In this document: positions 43,378-51,933 of the stretch, piece by piece | Numbering within the stretch: the stretch's first letter is position 1 | Layout of the letters: each line of letters begins with the position of its first letter | NCBI GenBank assembly: GCA_963816955.1 | Contig: CAWFME010000003.1 | Location: forward strand, 1-64,000 | DNA: 64,000 nucleotides | Direction of reading: 5' to 3' | DNA from: DATFQI01 sp963816955 | GTDB lineage: Bacteria; Actinomycetota; Thermoleophilia; Solirubrobacterales; Solirubrobacteraceae | Made by a program: the position numbers and the translations under genes | Notes under the pieces: model-generated | What the model was told of the DNA's origin: nothing | Databases searched by the model: none | What the model saw: only the letters and a program-made list of their open reading frames with translations

Positions 43378-43491
43378 CTAAGCGAGCGGGCGGCGCTCGT
43401 CGAAGCCCGGGCGGTCGTCCTGACCGAACTTGACGGCGAGCCCACCGAAGGCACCGACGGCGGCGGTGGCGAGTGCGATGGCGATGAACAT
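43378..43491 (-). CDS. 37-residue single-pass membrane peptide
   Basis: ATG with GAGG five bases upstream. The peptide is one hydrophobic helix (MFIAIALATAAVGAFGGLAV) and a short charged tail (KFGQDDRPGFDERRPLA). It is divergent from the LysR gene, about 70 bases away, and is followed by a hairpin, so it has the signals of a real small gene. It could be a LysR-controlled membrane peptide. No family known to me. Confidence 0.55.
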   Translation of the reverse strand: MFIAIALATAAVGAFGGLAVKFGQDDRPGFDERRPLA

Positions 43492-43548
43492 GACCTCAGT
43501 ATCGGAGCTTGTGTGCCATTGCTGTAGGCTTAGTTGACTGCAGGGTCG

Positions 43549-43563
43549 ATAGGTTTAGCCTAT
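43549..43563. promoter_or_regulatory. LysR-type palindrome abutting the LysR start codon
   Basis: ATAGG-TTTAG-CCTAT, a perfect 15-bp dyad with the T-N11-A form of LysR boxes. The ATG follows directly, so bound LysR would block its own translation start and promoter. Confidence 0.55.
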
Positions 43564-44526
43564 ATGACACTTCAACAATTGTCGTATTTCCTGGCTGCCG
43601 CGGAGCACGGCTCGTTCAGCGCCGCAGCGGAGGCGATGCACATGGCCCAGCCGAGCATGTCCGAGCAGATCCGGCGGCTCGAGGCGGAGCTCGGCGTGCC
43701 GCTGTTCGCTCGTGCGGGGCGGAGGCTGGAGCTGACCGAGGCGGGGCGGCTGCTGCTGCCGGAGGCCGAGCGGACGGTGGCCGCGGCGCAGGCGGCTCAG
43801 GAGTCCGTCCGCGAGGTGCGCGACGTCACGGGCGGGACGGTCGCCTTCGGCACGTTCGGCAGCGCGCACCACTACCTGCTCGGCGGCCTGATCGAGGAGT
43901 TCCGCCGCAAGCACCCGTCGGTGAAGCTGCGCGTGGTCGGCCAGAACTCGGCCGAGGTCGCCGACGCCGTCCGCGACGGTCATCTGGAGGCGGGCCTCGT
44001 CGTGCTCCCGGTCGACGACCGCGGCCTCGACGTGCGGCCCGCGATGCAGGAGGAGCTGCTCTACCTGTCGGCCGAGCCGCGCCGCGTCCGCGAGCCGATG
44101 ACGATCGAGAAGCTCGCCGAGGCGCCGCTGATCCTCTACGACGCCCGCTGGGGCGCCGACGACCCGATGCGCCGCCAGCTGCGCGAGCGAGCCCAGCGCG
44201 CCGGCGTGAAGATCGAGCTCGACATCGAGGTCGAGTACATGACCGCCGCGCTCGAGCTGGCGGGCCGCGGCCTCGGCGACACGATCGCCGACCGCGCGAT
44301 CGTGGCCTCACGCGGCCTGGCGCGGCGCCTCCAGGGCGTGCCGTTCGACCCGCCGCTGTACGAGACCTTCGCCTTCATCACCCGCCGCAACGCCCACCTG
44401 ACCCCGGCCACTCGGGAGTTCATCGCGGTGGCCGAGAAGCGCGTCGCGGCGCTGCGGCGGCGGCTCGATGCCGAGCGGGACGCCGAGGCCGCGGCGACGC
44501 AACCGAACGGCAACGGCGCTGGGTAG
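43564..44526 (+). CDS. LysR-family transcriptional regulator
   Basis: 320 residues. The N-terminal HTH is MTLQQLSYFLAAAEHGSFSA, AAEAMHMAQPSMSEQIRRLE and AELGVPLFARAGRRLELTEA. The effector domain starts GTVAFGTFGSAHHYLLGGLI and includes VADAVRDGHLEAGLVVLPVD and ELAGRGLGDTIADRAIV. No ribosome-binding site is visible, because the dyad directly precedes the ATG; the mRNA may be leaderless. The target is unknown: nearest candidates are itself and the divergent 37-residue peptide. Confidence 0.93.
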   Translation: MTLQQLSYFLAAAEHGSFSAAAEAMHMAQPSMSEQIRRLEAELGVPLFARAGRRLELTEAGRLLLPEAERTVAAAQAAQESVREVRDVTGGTVAFGTFGSAHHYLLGGLIEEFRRKHPSVKLRVVGQNSAEVADAVRDGHLEAGLVVLPVDDRGLDVRPAMQEELLYLSAEPRRVREPMTIEKLAEAPLILYDARWGADDPMRRQLRERAQRAGVKIELDIEVEYMTAALELAGRGLGDTIADRAIVASRGLARRLQGVPFDPPLYETFAFITRRNAHLTPATREFIAVAEKRVAALRRRLDAERDAEAAATQPNGNGAG

Positions 44527-44662
44527 GGAGGGTGGGGAGTGCCGAAGCCGCTCGGGCTCACGCGAGCGGTGGATTAATGGGCCTGAGGCACATCAATCCA
44601 CCTCTCGCGTGCGGAGTGGCCGCCGCGGCCGGCCCCCCTCACCTCCCTACCCAGCGCCGTTG
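44511..44662. repeat. 152-bp nested palindrome between convergent genes
   Basis: The outer arms are perfect over 21 bases (44511-44531 and 44642-44662) and include the last codons of the LysR gene (CAACGGCGCTGGGTAG). Inner arms of 17 bases (44559-44575 and 44595-44611) match except one position (CACGCGAG and GGTGGATT halves), with a further short stem GCCT/AGGC at the tip. It can form one very long hairpin on either strand. It would terminate both convergent genes; a REP-like dispersed element is also possible. Confidence 0.8.
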
Positions 44663-44663
44663 G

Positions 44664-45455
44664 TCAGCGCCGGGGGGCGGCCGATCGCCCCCGTAACCGC
44701 CGGAGCAGCCGGTCGACCAACCCCGGCGCGACGGCGTTCAGCGCCAGCAGCCGCACCTCCCGCGGGTACGCCACGCTGCGGCGGTCGGCCTCGATGCCGG
44801 CCAGAACGGCCTGCGCGAGCGACGAGGCGGGCGCTGCTTGCGAGTCCCCGTGGTACCACTCGGGCATGGTGGCCTTCTCGTGGTCGTGGAGGGAGCTGAC
44901 GATCTCGCCCGGGTAGACGGTCGTGACGGACACGCCGCTGCCCGCGAGCTCGTGGCGCAGCGCCTCGGCGAACGCGCGCTGGGCCGCCTTCGTCGCGCCG
45001 TAGACCGCGGCTTCCGGGAACGCGCGCAGCCCGGCGCCGCTCGAGACGATCGCGAGGTGCCCGCCGCCGCCCGCCCGCAGGTGCGGGAGCGCCGCGCGGG
45101 CCGTGTGCACGGTGCCGAGCCAGTTGACGCGCGTCATCCGCTCGTGCAGCTCGGGGTCCTGGTCCTCGAAGCGGCCGTAGTGCGCGATCCCGGCGTTGGC
45201 GATCGCGAGGTCCAGGCCCCCGGTCTCGGCGACGAAGCGCTCGACCGCCGCGCGGACCTCCTCCGCGGCGCCGACGTCGCACGGCAGCGCGATCGCGCGC
45301 GGCCCGAGCGCCGTCGCGAGCTCTGAGAGCTCGTCCGCGCTGCGGGCGGCGAGCCCCACGGTCGCGCCGCGCGCGGCGAGCGCCTCCGCGAGCGCCCGCC
45401 CGATCCCCTTGCCGGCGCCCGTGACAATGGCGCGCGTGGAGGCGGCGATCTGCAT
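44664..45455 (-). CDS. Short-chain dehydrogenase/reductase
   Basis: 263 residues, intact. TGxxxGxG motif RAIVTGAGKGIGRALAEALA, NAG in DLAIANAGIAHYGRFED, Ser in HLAIVSSGAGLRAFPEAAVY and the catalytic YGATK. SVTTVYPGEIVSS and the Arg-rich C-terminus are typical of classical SDRs acting on hydrophobic or lipid substrates. 15 bases separate it from the divergent DtxR-type regulator, so their promoters overlap. Confidence 0.9.
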   Translation of the reverse strand: MQIAASTRAIVTGAGKGIGRALAEALAARGATVGLAARSADELSELATALGPRAIALPCDVGAAEEVRAAVERFVAETGGLDLAIANAGIAHYGRFEDQDPELHERMTRVNWLGTVHTARAALPHLRAGGGGHLAIVSSGAGLRAFPEAAVYGATKAAQRAFAEALRHELAGSGVSVTTVYPGEIVSSLHDHEKATMPEWYHGDSQAAPASSLAQAVLAGIEADRRSVAYPREVRLLALNAVAPGLVDRLLRRLRGRSAAPRR

Positions 45456-45470
45456 CCGCGTGAAGATACG

Positions 45471-46193
45471 ATGATCCGCATGGCCCACGACCACGCGACC
45501 GTCGCCGAAGAGGAGTACCTCCAGACCATCTTCTGGCTCCAGGAGGCGGGGCTTCCGATGACGGGCGCCAACGTGGCGCGCGCCATGCAGCTGTCGGCGC
45601 CGACCGTGCACGAGATGATCGGGCGGCTCGAGCGCGACGGCTACATCACCCGCTCCGCCGACAAGGCGATCGCCTTCACCGACAACGGGCGCGAGCACGC
45701 CGAGGGCGTCGTCCGCCGCCACCGGCTGATCGAGCGCTTCCTGACCGACATCCTCGAGATCCCCTGGGACGAGGTCCACGAGGAGGCGGAGCGGCTCGAG
45801 CACTGGATGTCGCCGCAGGTCGAGGCCAAGATGATGGCTGCGATCGGCGACGCCAAGACCTGCCCGCACGGCCACCCGATCCAGCCCGGCGAGCGGATTC
45901 CCGCCGTGCCGCTCGCCGACGTCGAGCAGGGCGCTGCCGTCACGATCCTGCGCTTCGAGAACGAGGCCGAGGAGCTCCTGCACCTGTTCAAGGCCGAGGG
46001 TCTCGAGCCCGGCCGCGAAGGCACGGTCGCCGATTCCGACGACGATTCGGTCTCCGTCGACTTCGGCGGCGCCACCGCGACGCTCACCCGCTCCGTCGCG
46101 GAGACGGTCTCCGTCCGCGCCGACCCGTCGCCGCCTCCGCGCGTCGCGCTGCCCGAGCAGCTCGTGCTCTCGAAGGATCGCTACGGCCGCTAG
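45471..46193 (+). CDS. DtxR/MntR-family metal-dependent regulator
   Basis: 240 residues. The winged HTH is AEEEYLQTIFWLQEAGLPMT, GANVARAMQLSAPTVHEMIG and RLERDGYITRSADKAIAFTD. The dimer/metal domain has EHAEGVVRRHRLIERFLTDI, DEVHEEAERLEHWMSPQVEA and CPHGHPIQPG. A C-terminal SH3/FeoA-like domain follows (LPEQ...). His and Glu ligands of the Mn/Fe site are visible. It represses metal uptake genes when metal is bound. No uptake gene is adjacent; the divergent SDR is the nearest possible target. A second ATG at 45480 is possible. Confidence 0.93.
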   Translation: MIRMAHDHATVAEEEYLQTIFWLQEAGLPMTGANVARAMQLSAPTVHEMIGRLERDGYITRSADKAIAFTDNGREHAEGVVRRHRLIERFLTDILEIPWDEVHEEAERLEHWMSPQVEAKMMAAIGDAKTCPHGHPIQPGERIPAVPLADVEQGAAVTILRFENEAEELLHLFKAEGLEPGREGTVADSDDDSVSVDFGGATATLTRSVAETVSVRADPSPPPRVALPEQLVLSKDRYGR

Positions 46194-47428
46194 GTAACGC
46201 GAGCGGGCGGCGCGTCGGGCAGGTCGTCGCGGGCCGCGATCGCGCGCAGGCGGTCCAGCGCGTCCCAGATCTCGCCGAAGCTCGTGTACAGCGGCGCGAC
46301 GCCGAGCCGGATCGAGTCGGGGCCGCGGAAGTCGGGCGTGACGCCGGCGTCGATCAGCGCGCGCGTGAACGTCCAGGCGCGCGGGTGGCGCAGCGAGACG
46401 TGCGAGCCGCGGCGGGCCGCCTCGCGCGGGGAGCCGAGCGAGAAGCCGAGCGGCGCCAGCCAGGCGTCGTGGAGGTCGACGATCAGCTCGGTCTGGGCGA
46501 GCGACTTCTCGCGGATCGCGGCGATGCCGGCCTCGCCCGTGAGCTTCGCGCCCTCCTCGACGGCGGCGAGTTGCAGGATCGGCGGCGTGCCCGCGAGGAA
46601 GCGGCCGATGCCCGGCACCGGGTCGTAGTCGCGCTCCATCGCGAACTGCTCGGACTGTCCGAACCAGCCCTGGATCGGGGAGCGCAGGGAGTCCTGCAGC
46701 TCCGCGGCGACGTACAGGTAGCCGGGCGCGCCCGGCCCGGCGTTCAGGTACTTGTAGGTGCAGCCGACGGCCAGCTCGGCGCCCGCGCCGCGCAGCTCGA
46801 CCGGCACGGCGCCGGCGGAGTGCGAGAGGTCCCAGATCAGCGTCGCGCCCCGCGAGCGCGCGGCCTCGGTCAGCGCCGGCATGTCCGCCAGCGCGCCCGA
46901 GCGGTAGGCGACGTGCGAGAGCACGACGACGTCGCCCTCGCGCAACGCGGCGAGGTCGTCGGCGACTGGCCCGTCGAGCGGGTCGCTGTCGAAGATCCGC
47001 AGCTCGAGCCCGCGGGCGGCGGCGATCCCCTCCAGCACGTAGCGGTCGGTGGGGAAGTTGCCGCGGTCGGTGACGAGCGCGCCGGGCCCGCGCGCGTCGA
47101 GCGCCGCGCAGGCGAGCTTGTAGAGGTTCACGGTCACCGAGTCCGTGGAGATCACCTCGCCGGGCGCGGCGCCGATCAGCGCGGCGAGCGCGTCGCCGGC
47201 CTTCAGCGGCTCCTCGATCCAGCGGGACCAGCCGGACACCACCTCCGAGCTCCACTCGTCGAGCGCGGCCATCACGCGCCCGCGCGTCGCGACCGGCAGC
47301 CGCCCGAGCGAGTTGCCGTCGAGGTAGACCTCGCGCTCGTCGCCGAGCTCGAAGCGCGCGCGGAAGCCCGCGAGCGGGTCGGCCGCGTCGAGCGCCTCGG
47401 CCGCCGCTCGCTCCGTCACGCCAGCCAT
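46190..47428 (-). CDS. kynU: Kynureninase
   Basis: 412 residues. PLP-fold enzyme with VYLDGNSLGRLPVATRGRVM, STDSVTVNLYKLACAALDAR, NFPTDRYVLEGIA, LIWDLSHSAGAVPVEL and the Lys-bearing CTYKYLNAGPGAPGYLYV. QGWFGQSEQFAM and RFLAGTPPILQLAAVEEG are kynureninase-specific. It splits kynurenine into anthranilate and alanine. It overlaps the hydrolase gene upstream by 13 bases, the last gene of the kynurenine operon. Confidence 0.93.
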   Translation of the reverse strand: MAGVTERAAAEALDAADPLAGFRARFELGDEREVYLDGNSLGRLPVATRGRVMAALDEWSSEVVSGWSRWIEEPLKAGDALAALIGAAPGEVISTDSVTVNLYKLACAALDARGPGALVTDRGNFPTDRYVLEGIAAARGLELRIFDSDPLDGPVADDLAALREGDVVVLSHVAYRSGALADMPALTEAARSRGATLIWDLSHSAGAVPVELRGAGAELAVGCTYKYLNAGPGAPGYLYVAAELQDSLRSPIQGWFGQSEQFAMERDYDPVPGIGRFLAGTPPILQLAAVEEGAKLTGEAGIAAIREKSLAQTELIVDLHDAWLAPLGFSLGSPREAARRGSHVSLRHPRAWTFTRALIDAGVTPDFRGPDSIRLGVAPLYTSFGEIWDALDRLRAIAARDDLPDAPPARVT

Positions 47429-48189
47429 TCCAGCACGGCCTTCCAGAGCGGGTTCGCCGGGTCGATGTGGCCGAAGTGGTCCTCGTCCTCGAGCAGGACG
47501 AGCTCGACCTCCTCGCCGGCGGCGCGCGCGGCCGCGGCGAACGCCTCGCTGACGGACGGGGGGACGATGTCGTCGCGGCCGCCGTGGGTGAGCAGCACGG
47601 GCACGCCGAGCGGGACCAGCTCGGCGGGCGAGGCGAGCGCGTAGCGGGCGGCGAACCGGTCCGGGCCGCCGCCGAGCAGGTCGCCGACGACGCCCTCGGA
47701 GAGCCCGAGCTCATAGGCCAGCCGCAGGTCCACGACGCCCGCCTGGGAGACCGCCGCCGTCACCCGCACGCGCGGGGCGGCGCCGGGCGCGCCCTCCGGC
47801 AGCCGCGGCCGCGCCGCCGCCCACGCGGCCAGGTGCCCGCCCGCCGAGTGCCCGATCGCGACGACGCGCGAGAGGTCCGGCCGCGCGTCCGTGCGGATCT
47901 CGTCCAGGTGGTCGATCGCGCAGGCGATGTCGCCGAACGTCGTCGGCCAGCCGCCGCCGGACGCGCGCCCGAGGCGCCGGTACTCGACGTTCCACGCGAT
48001 CCAGCCCCGCTGTGCGAGGTCGCGGCACAGCGGCCGCATCAGCTTGCGCCCGTAGCGGGCGCGCCAGAAGCCGCCGTGGATCACGACGGCGACCGGGGAC
48101 GCCGGGCGGGCCGGGTCCACATCGTCGGGCACGTAGAGCTCGCCGAACTGGGAGCGCCCGCGCCCGTAGTCGTGGCGCTCGATGCGCAG
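47416..48189 (-). CDS. Alpha/beta hydrolase, probable kynurenine formamidase
   Basis: 257 residues. Blocks: RIERHDYGRGRSQFGELYVP, VAVVIHGGFWRARYGRKLMR (oxyanion HGGFW), VVAIGHSAGGHLAAWAAARP (nucleophile GHSAGG), VLLTHGGRDDIVPP (Asp) and EDEDHFGHIDP (His). Position between a kynurenine-type aminotransferase and kynureninase supports arylformamidase activity on N-formylkynurenine. No ATG, GTG or TTG fits the family start; CTG giving (M)RIERHDYG is proposed, seven bases after the previous stop. Confidence 0.8.
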   Translation of the reverse strand: MRIERHDYGRGRSQFGELYVPDDVDPARPASPVAVVIHGGFWRARYGRKLMRPLCRDLAQRGWIAWNVEYRRLGRASGGGWPTTFGDIACAIDHLDEIRTDARPDLSRVVAIGHSAGGHLAAWAAARPRLPEGAPGAAPRVRVTAAVSQAGVVDLRLAYELGLSEGVVGDLLGGGPDRFAARYALASPAELVPLGVPVLLTHGGRDDIVPPSVSEAFAAAARAAGEEVELVLLEDEDHFGHIDPANPLWKAVLEWLA

Positions 48190-48197
48190 CCCGACCC

Positions 48198-49289
48198 CTA
48201 GGCGGCGACCCCGAGCGAGCGCGCCGCATCGGCCAGGCGCGTGATCCCCTCGTCGATCTGCTCGGGAGTGACGCCGGAGTAGGCCAGCCGCAGCGTGTTG
48301 CGCCCGCCCTCGAGCAGGAAGTCGGTGCCCTTGACGAACACGACGTCGCGCTCCTTGGCGGCCTTCTCGAGCTCCGCCACGTCGACCTCCTCGGGCAGCT
48401 CGACCCACATGAAGTAGCCGCCCTCGGGGCGCGCGAACCGTGCCTCGGGCAGCTCGCGCTCGAGCGCCGTGATGACCGCGTCGCGGCGGGCGCGCAGCGC
48501 CTCCTTGACCGTCGCGATCGCCGAATCGATGCGGCCGGAGCGGCAGAACTGGTTGACGATCGACTGGGCGACCATGTTCGGCGAGATGTACGTGTTCGTC
48601 GCGATCCCCTGGATCTGCTTGATCACCGCCTGGGGCCCGACCAGGTAGCCGACCCGGATGCCGGGGCAGACCGTCTTGGAGAACGACGACGCGTAGACGA
48701 CCTTGCCCGCCTCGTCCTGGGAGAGCATCGTCGGCAGGCCCTCGCCCTCGAAGCGGATCGAGATGTAGGGGTCGTCCTCGAAGATCGTGAAGTCGTGCTC
48801 GCCGGCCAGCGCGAGCAGCTTCGCCCGCTTGTCCGCGCTGAGCGTGTAGCCCGCGGGGTTCTGGAAGTTCGGGATCACGTGCGCGAGCTTCGGGCGCACG
48901 CCCTCCGCGAGCAGCGCCTCGAGCGCGGCGACGTCGATCCCGTCGGTCTCGAGCGCCACCATCCGGACGTCGGCTTCGCGGTTGCGGAGGTTCAGCAGCG
49001 TGCGGTCGTAGGTCGGCGACTCGACGACGACCGGGTCGCCCGGGCCGACGAGCAGCTGGAACAGGAACGCGTCGGCCTGCATCGAGCCGTTGGTGACGAG
49101 CACCTGGTCGGTCTCGACCCCGTGCTGCTCCGCGATCCACTCGCGCAGCGGCACGTAGCCGACGGAGGTGCCGTAGGCGGTGGTGCCCGCCGGGTCTTCC
49201 GCGAAGGCGCGCTGCGCGGCCTCCTGGAGGCCCTCCACGTCGACGATGTCGAGCGACGGGGCGCCCCGTGCGAAGGAGATCGTGGCCAT
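48198..49289 (-). CDS. PLP-dependent class I/II aminotransferase (2-aminoadipate/kynurenine type)
   Basis: 363 residues from MATISFARGAPSLDIVD. Family blocks: AYGTSVGYVPLREWIAEQHG, LVTNGSMQADAFLFQLL, VESPTYDRTLL, VIPNFQNPAGYTLSADKRAK, FEDDPYISIRFEG and the PLP-binding Lys in YASSFSKTVCPGIRVGYLVG. This is the LysN/KAT-II-like subgroup. First gene of the operon with the formamidase-like hydrolase and kynureninase, which points to kynurenine or related aromatic amino acids as substrate. Confidence 0.9.
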   Translation of the reverse strand: MATISFARGAPSLDIVDVEGLQEAAQRAFAEDPAGTTAYGTSVGYVPLREWIAEQHGVETDQVLVTNGSMQADAFLFQLLVGPGDPVVVESPTYDRTLLNLRNREADVRMVALETDGIDVAALEALLAEGVRPKLAHVIPNFQNPAGYTLSADKRAKLLALAGEHDFTIFEDDPYISIRFEGEGLPTMLSQDEAGKVVYASSFSKTVCPGIRVGYLVGPQAVIKQIQGIATNTYISPNMVAQSIVNQFCRSGRIDSAIATVKEALRARRDAVITALERELPEARFARPEGGYFMWVELPEEVDVAELEKAAKERDVVFVKGTDFLLEGGRNTLRLAYSGVTPEQIDEGITRLADAARSLGVAA

Positions 49290-49354
49290 GCCTGGAGCAT
49301 ACGTCGACCGGCAGCACTCAAGTTCTCCGCTCATTTGCCGTTGCTTTATGGGTG

Positions 49355-51022
49355 ATGATCGCTCCCCGCCGACTGCTCGCCGCGCTGGCCCTGGCCACCG
49401 CCCTCCTCGTGCCCGCGGCGTCCGCGCAGGCGGCGACACCGGGCATCAACGTCACCTCTGTGGGCGCCGGCGGCGACCCGTCCGGCGGCTGGGACACCGT
49501 CACGGCCAGCGGCGCGAAGACGATCCGCCTGTTCGTCGAGTGGCACGCGTTCCGCGGCTCCGGGCGCGACTATCACGCCTCGCGCTACGCGAACTTCGTC
49601 AACGCAGCGGAGGCGCGCGGCATCCGCGTGCTGCTCACCGTGACCGGCGACCAGAGCAACATGGCGACGCCGGCCGAGTACGCGGCCGTGGTCGCCGACC
49701 TCGCGACCGTGCTCAAGGGCCATGGCGTCGTGTACGAGGTCTGGAACGAGCAGGACGACAACACCTTCTGGCTCAACGGCCCGCAGCCGGCCGCCTACAC
49801 GGCGCTGCTGAAGCCGGCCTACTCGGCCATCAAGGCGGCCGACCCCGGCGCGACGGTGCTCATCGGCGGCCTCGTCGGCAACAACTTCGAGTTCGTCGAG
49901 GCGCTCTACTCCCACGGCGCCCAGGGCTTCTTCGACGGCGTCGCGGTGCACACCGACACGGCGTGCCTGACCACCGACCCGCGCGAGTACTACCGCGAGC
50001 CGAGCGGCCGCATCGGACGCTACTCCTTCACGGGCTACCGCGAGGTGCACGCCACGATGCTCGCGCACGGCGACGACAAGCCGATCTGGATGACCGAGCT
50101 GGGCTGGCCGACGCTGTCGACCACCTGCGAGCGCGGCGGCCGCGCCGGCACCAAGGTGGCCGGCGTCAGCCAGGCCGAGCAGGCCGACTACCTCACGAAG
50201 GCCTACGGCTGCCTCGCCAACGACCCGTACGTGACCGAGGCGGCCTGGTTCAACCTCGCCGACATGCACACGGGCTCGACCAACGACGCGTTCAACCTCG
50301 GGCTGTTCACCGACGCGATGTCGCCCAAGCCCGCCTTCGCGGCGTTCAAGAACGCGGCCAACGTGACGGCGATCCCCTGCGGCGGCACGCTGGACAGCGG
50401 CGTCCCGCAGATCACGATCAACTCCCCGACCGACGGCCAGCTCTACCTGACCTCGCTGCCGATCTCGATCACCGCGACCGACGCCGAGGGCGTCAAGGAC
50501 ATCGATCTGCTGGTCGACGGCAAGGAGATCCCGCTCAAGACCGTCAAGAACGGCACGAGCGCCTCCGTGAAGTTCGAGTGGGGTGGCGCGAAGAACCTCT
50601 CCTACGGCCCGCACACGGTCGTGGCGACCGCCAGCGACGAGGCCAAGAACATCGGCCGCGCGACCGCGAAGGTCACGCACGTCGGCGGCGGCGCCTACCC
50701 CTACAAGGTGCCCACCACCTACTCGCTGAAGGTCGGCAAGGTGCGCGGCGGCAAGGTCGCCGTCAAGGGCAAGATCGCTTCCAAGAACCCGCTGATCTCG
50801 CGCCTGGCCCACGGCCGCGGCTACGTGTTCTTCGAGCGCTTCGACACCAAGGCCAAGCGCTGGAAGAAGGTCAGCCGTTACAGCCGCGACGCCAAGCACG
50901 CCTTCACGGTGCGCTACCGGTTCAAGAGCCGCGGCGTGTGGCGGGTCACCGGCCGCTTCAAGCCGAAGACCGGCTTCAAGGCCACCCGCGCGAAGGCCTC
51001 GAAGGGCAAGTTCAAGGTCTGA
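49355..51022 (+). CDS. Secreted glycoside-hydrolase-like (clan GH-A) protein with Ig-like C-terminus
   Basis: 555 residues. Signal peptide MIAPRRLLAALALATALLVP to AQAA. A TIM-barrel follows, with TIRLFVEWHAFRGSG, VVYEVWNEQDDNTFWL (acid/base Glu after Asn), DGVAVHTDT and PIWMTELGWPTLS (nucleophile Glu). Then an Ig-like domain (ITINSPTDGQLYLTSLPISI to GPHTVVATASDEAKNI) and a basic Lys-rich C-terminal module (YSLKVGKVRGGKVAVKGKIA to KGKFKV). It probably cleaves a beta-linked polysaccharide outside the cell; substrate unknown. Confidence 0.85.
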   Translation: MIAPRRLLAALALATALLVPAASAQAATPGINVTSVGAGGDPSGGWDTVTASGAKTIRLFVEWHAFRGSGRDYHASRYANFVNAAEARGIRVLLTVTGDQSNMATPAEYAAVVADLATVLKGHGVVYEVWNEQDDNTFWLNGPQPAAYTALLKPAYSAIKAADPGATVLIGGLVGNNFEFVEALYSHGAQGFFDGVAVHTDTACLTTDPREYYREPSGRIGRYSFTGYREVHATMLAHGDDKPIWMTELGWPTLSTTCERGGRAGTKVAGVSQAEQADYLTKAYGCLANDPYVTEAAWFNLADMHTGSTNDAFNLGLFTDAMSPKPAFAAFKNAANVTAIPCGGTLDSGVPQITINSPTDGQLYLTSLPISITATDAEGVKDIDLLVDGKEIPLKTVKNGTSASVKFEWGGAKNLSYGPHTVVATASDEAKNIGRATAKVTHVGGGAYPYKVPTTYSLKVGKVRGGKVAVKGKIASKNPLISRLAHGRGYVFFERFDTKAKRWKKVSRYSRDAKHAFTVRYRFKSRGVWRVTGRFKPKTGFKATRAKASKGKFKV

Positions 51023-51051
51023 CCGCCAGCGGTGCCAGCACCGCTCGTGGG

Positions 51052-51933
51052 TCAGCGCAGGGAGCCGGCGATCTCGGCGGCGAGCTGCGCGACCTCGGTG
51101 GGCGTCCGCCCGACGCGCACGCCCTTGGCCTCCAGCGCCTCCTGCTTGGCGACCGCGGTGCCCGCGGTGCCCGAGACGATCGCGCCCGCGTGGCCCATCG
51201 TCTTGCCGGGCGGGGCGGTGAAGCCCGCGATGTAGGCGACGACCGGCTTCGTCACGTGCTCCGCGATGAAGTCGGCGGCCTCCTCCTCGGCCGAGCCGCC
51301 GATCTCGCCGGCCATCACGATCAGCTCGGTCTCCGGGTCCTCCTGGAAGAGGGCGATGATGTCGACGAAGCTCGAGCCCGGGACGGGGTCGCCGCCGATG
51401 CCGACGATCGTGGAGTTGCCGAAGCCGGCCTGGGCCAGCTCGTTGCCGATCTGGTAGGTCAGCGTGCCCGAGCGCGAGACGACGCCGACGTTGCCCTCGG
51501 AGAAGAAGCTCGCGGGGATGATGCCGACGTTGGCCTTGCCGGGCGAGAGGATGCCGGGGCAGTTGGGGCCGACCAGGCGCACGTCCGGATTGCGCGCGAT
51601 GTGGTTGTAGACGCGCAGCTCGTCGTGCGCGGGGATGCCCTCGGTGATCGCGATGATCAGCTCGATGCCCGCGTCCTCCGCCTCGAGGATCGAGTCGGCG
51701 GCGAAGCGCGGCGGGACGAAGATCATCGCCGTGTTCGCGCCGGTCTCGGCGACCGCGTCGTGGAAGGTGTTGAACACCGGGACGCCCTCGACGTCCTGGC
51801 CGCCCTTGCCGGGCGTCACGCCCGAGACGACCGCGGTCCCGTAGCGCTTGTTGTTCATGGCGTGGAACGTGCCCTCGCGCCCGGTGATGCCCGAGACGCA
51901 GAGCCGGGTGTCCTTGTCGACGAGGATGCTCAT
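51052..51933 (-). CDS. sucD: Succinyl-CoA ligase alpha subunit
   Basis: 293 residues. CoA-binding CVSGITGREGTFHAMNNKRY, VTPGKGGQ, MIFVPPRFAADSILEAEDAG, ITEGIPAHDELRV, VGPNCPGILSPGKANVGIIP, GVVSRSGTLTYQIGNELAQA and the phospho-His in KTMGHAGAIVSG. TCA-cycle enzyme that conserves succinyl-CoA energy as ATP or GTP. Overlaps sucC by four bases. Confidence 0.97.
   Translation of the reverse strand: MSILVDKDTRLCVSGITGREGTFHAMNNKRYGTAVVSGVTPGKGGQDVEGVPVFNTFHDAVAETGANTAMIFVPPRFAADSILEAEDAGIELIIAITEGIPAHDELRVYNHIARNPDVRLVGPNCPGILSPGKANVGIIPASFFSEGNVGVVSRSGTLTYQIGNELAQAGFGNSTIVGIGGDPVPGSSFVDIIALFQEDPETELIVMAGEIGGSAEEEAADFIAEHVTKPVVAYIAGFTAPPGKTMGHAGAIVSGTAGTAVAKQEALEAKGVRVGRTPTEVAQLAAEIAGSLR

Noticed and set aside
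44664..47714. A 1016-codon minus-strand open frame spanning SDR to hydrolase
   Set aside because: It only keeps the SDR in its last 263 codons; the rest is out of frame with kynureninase and the hydrolase, or antisense to the DtxR gene.
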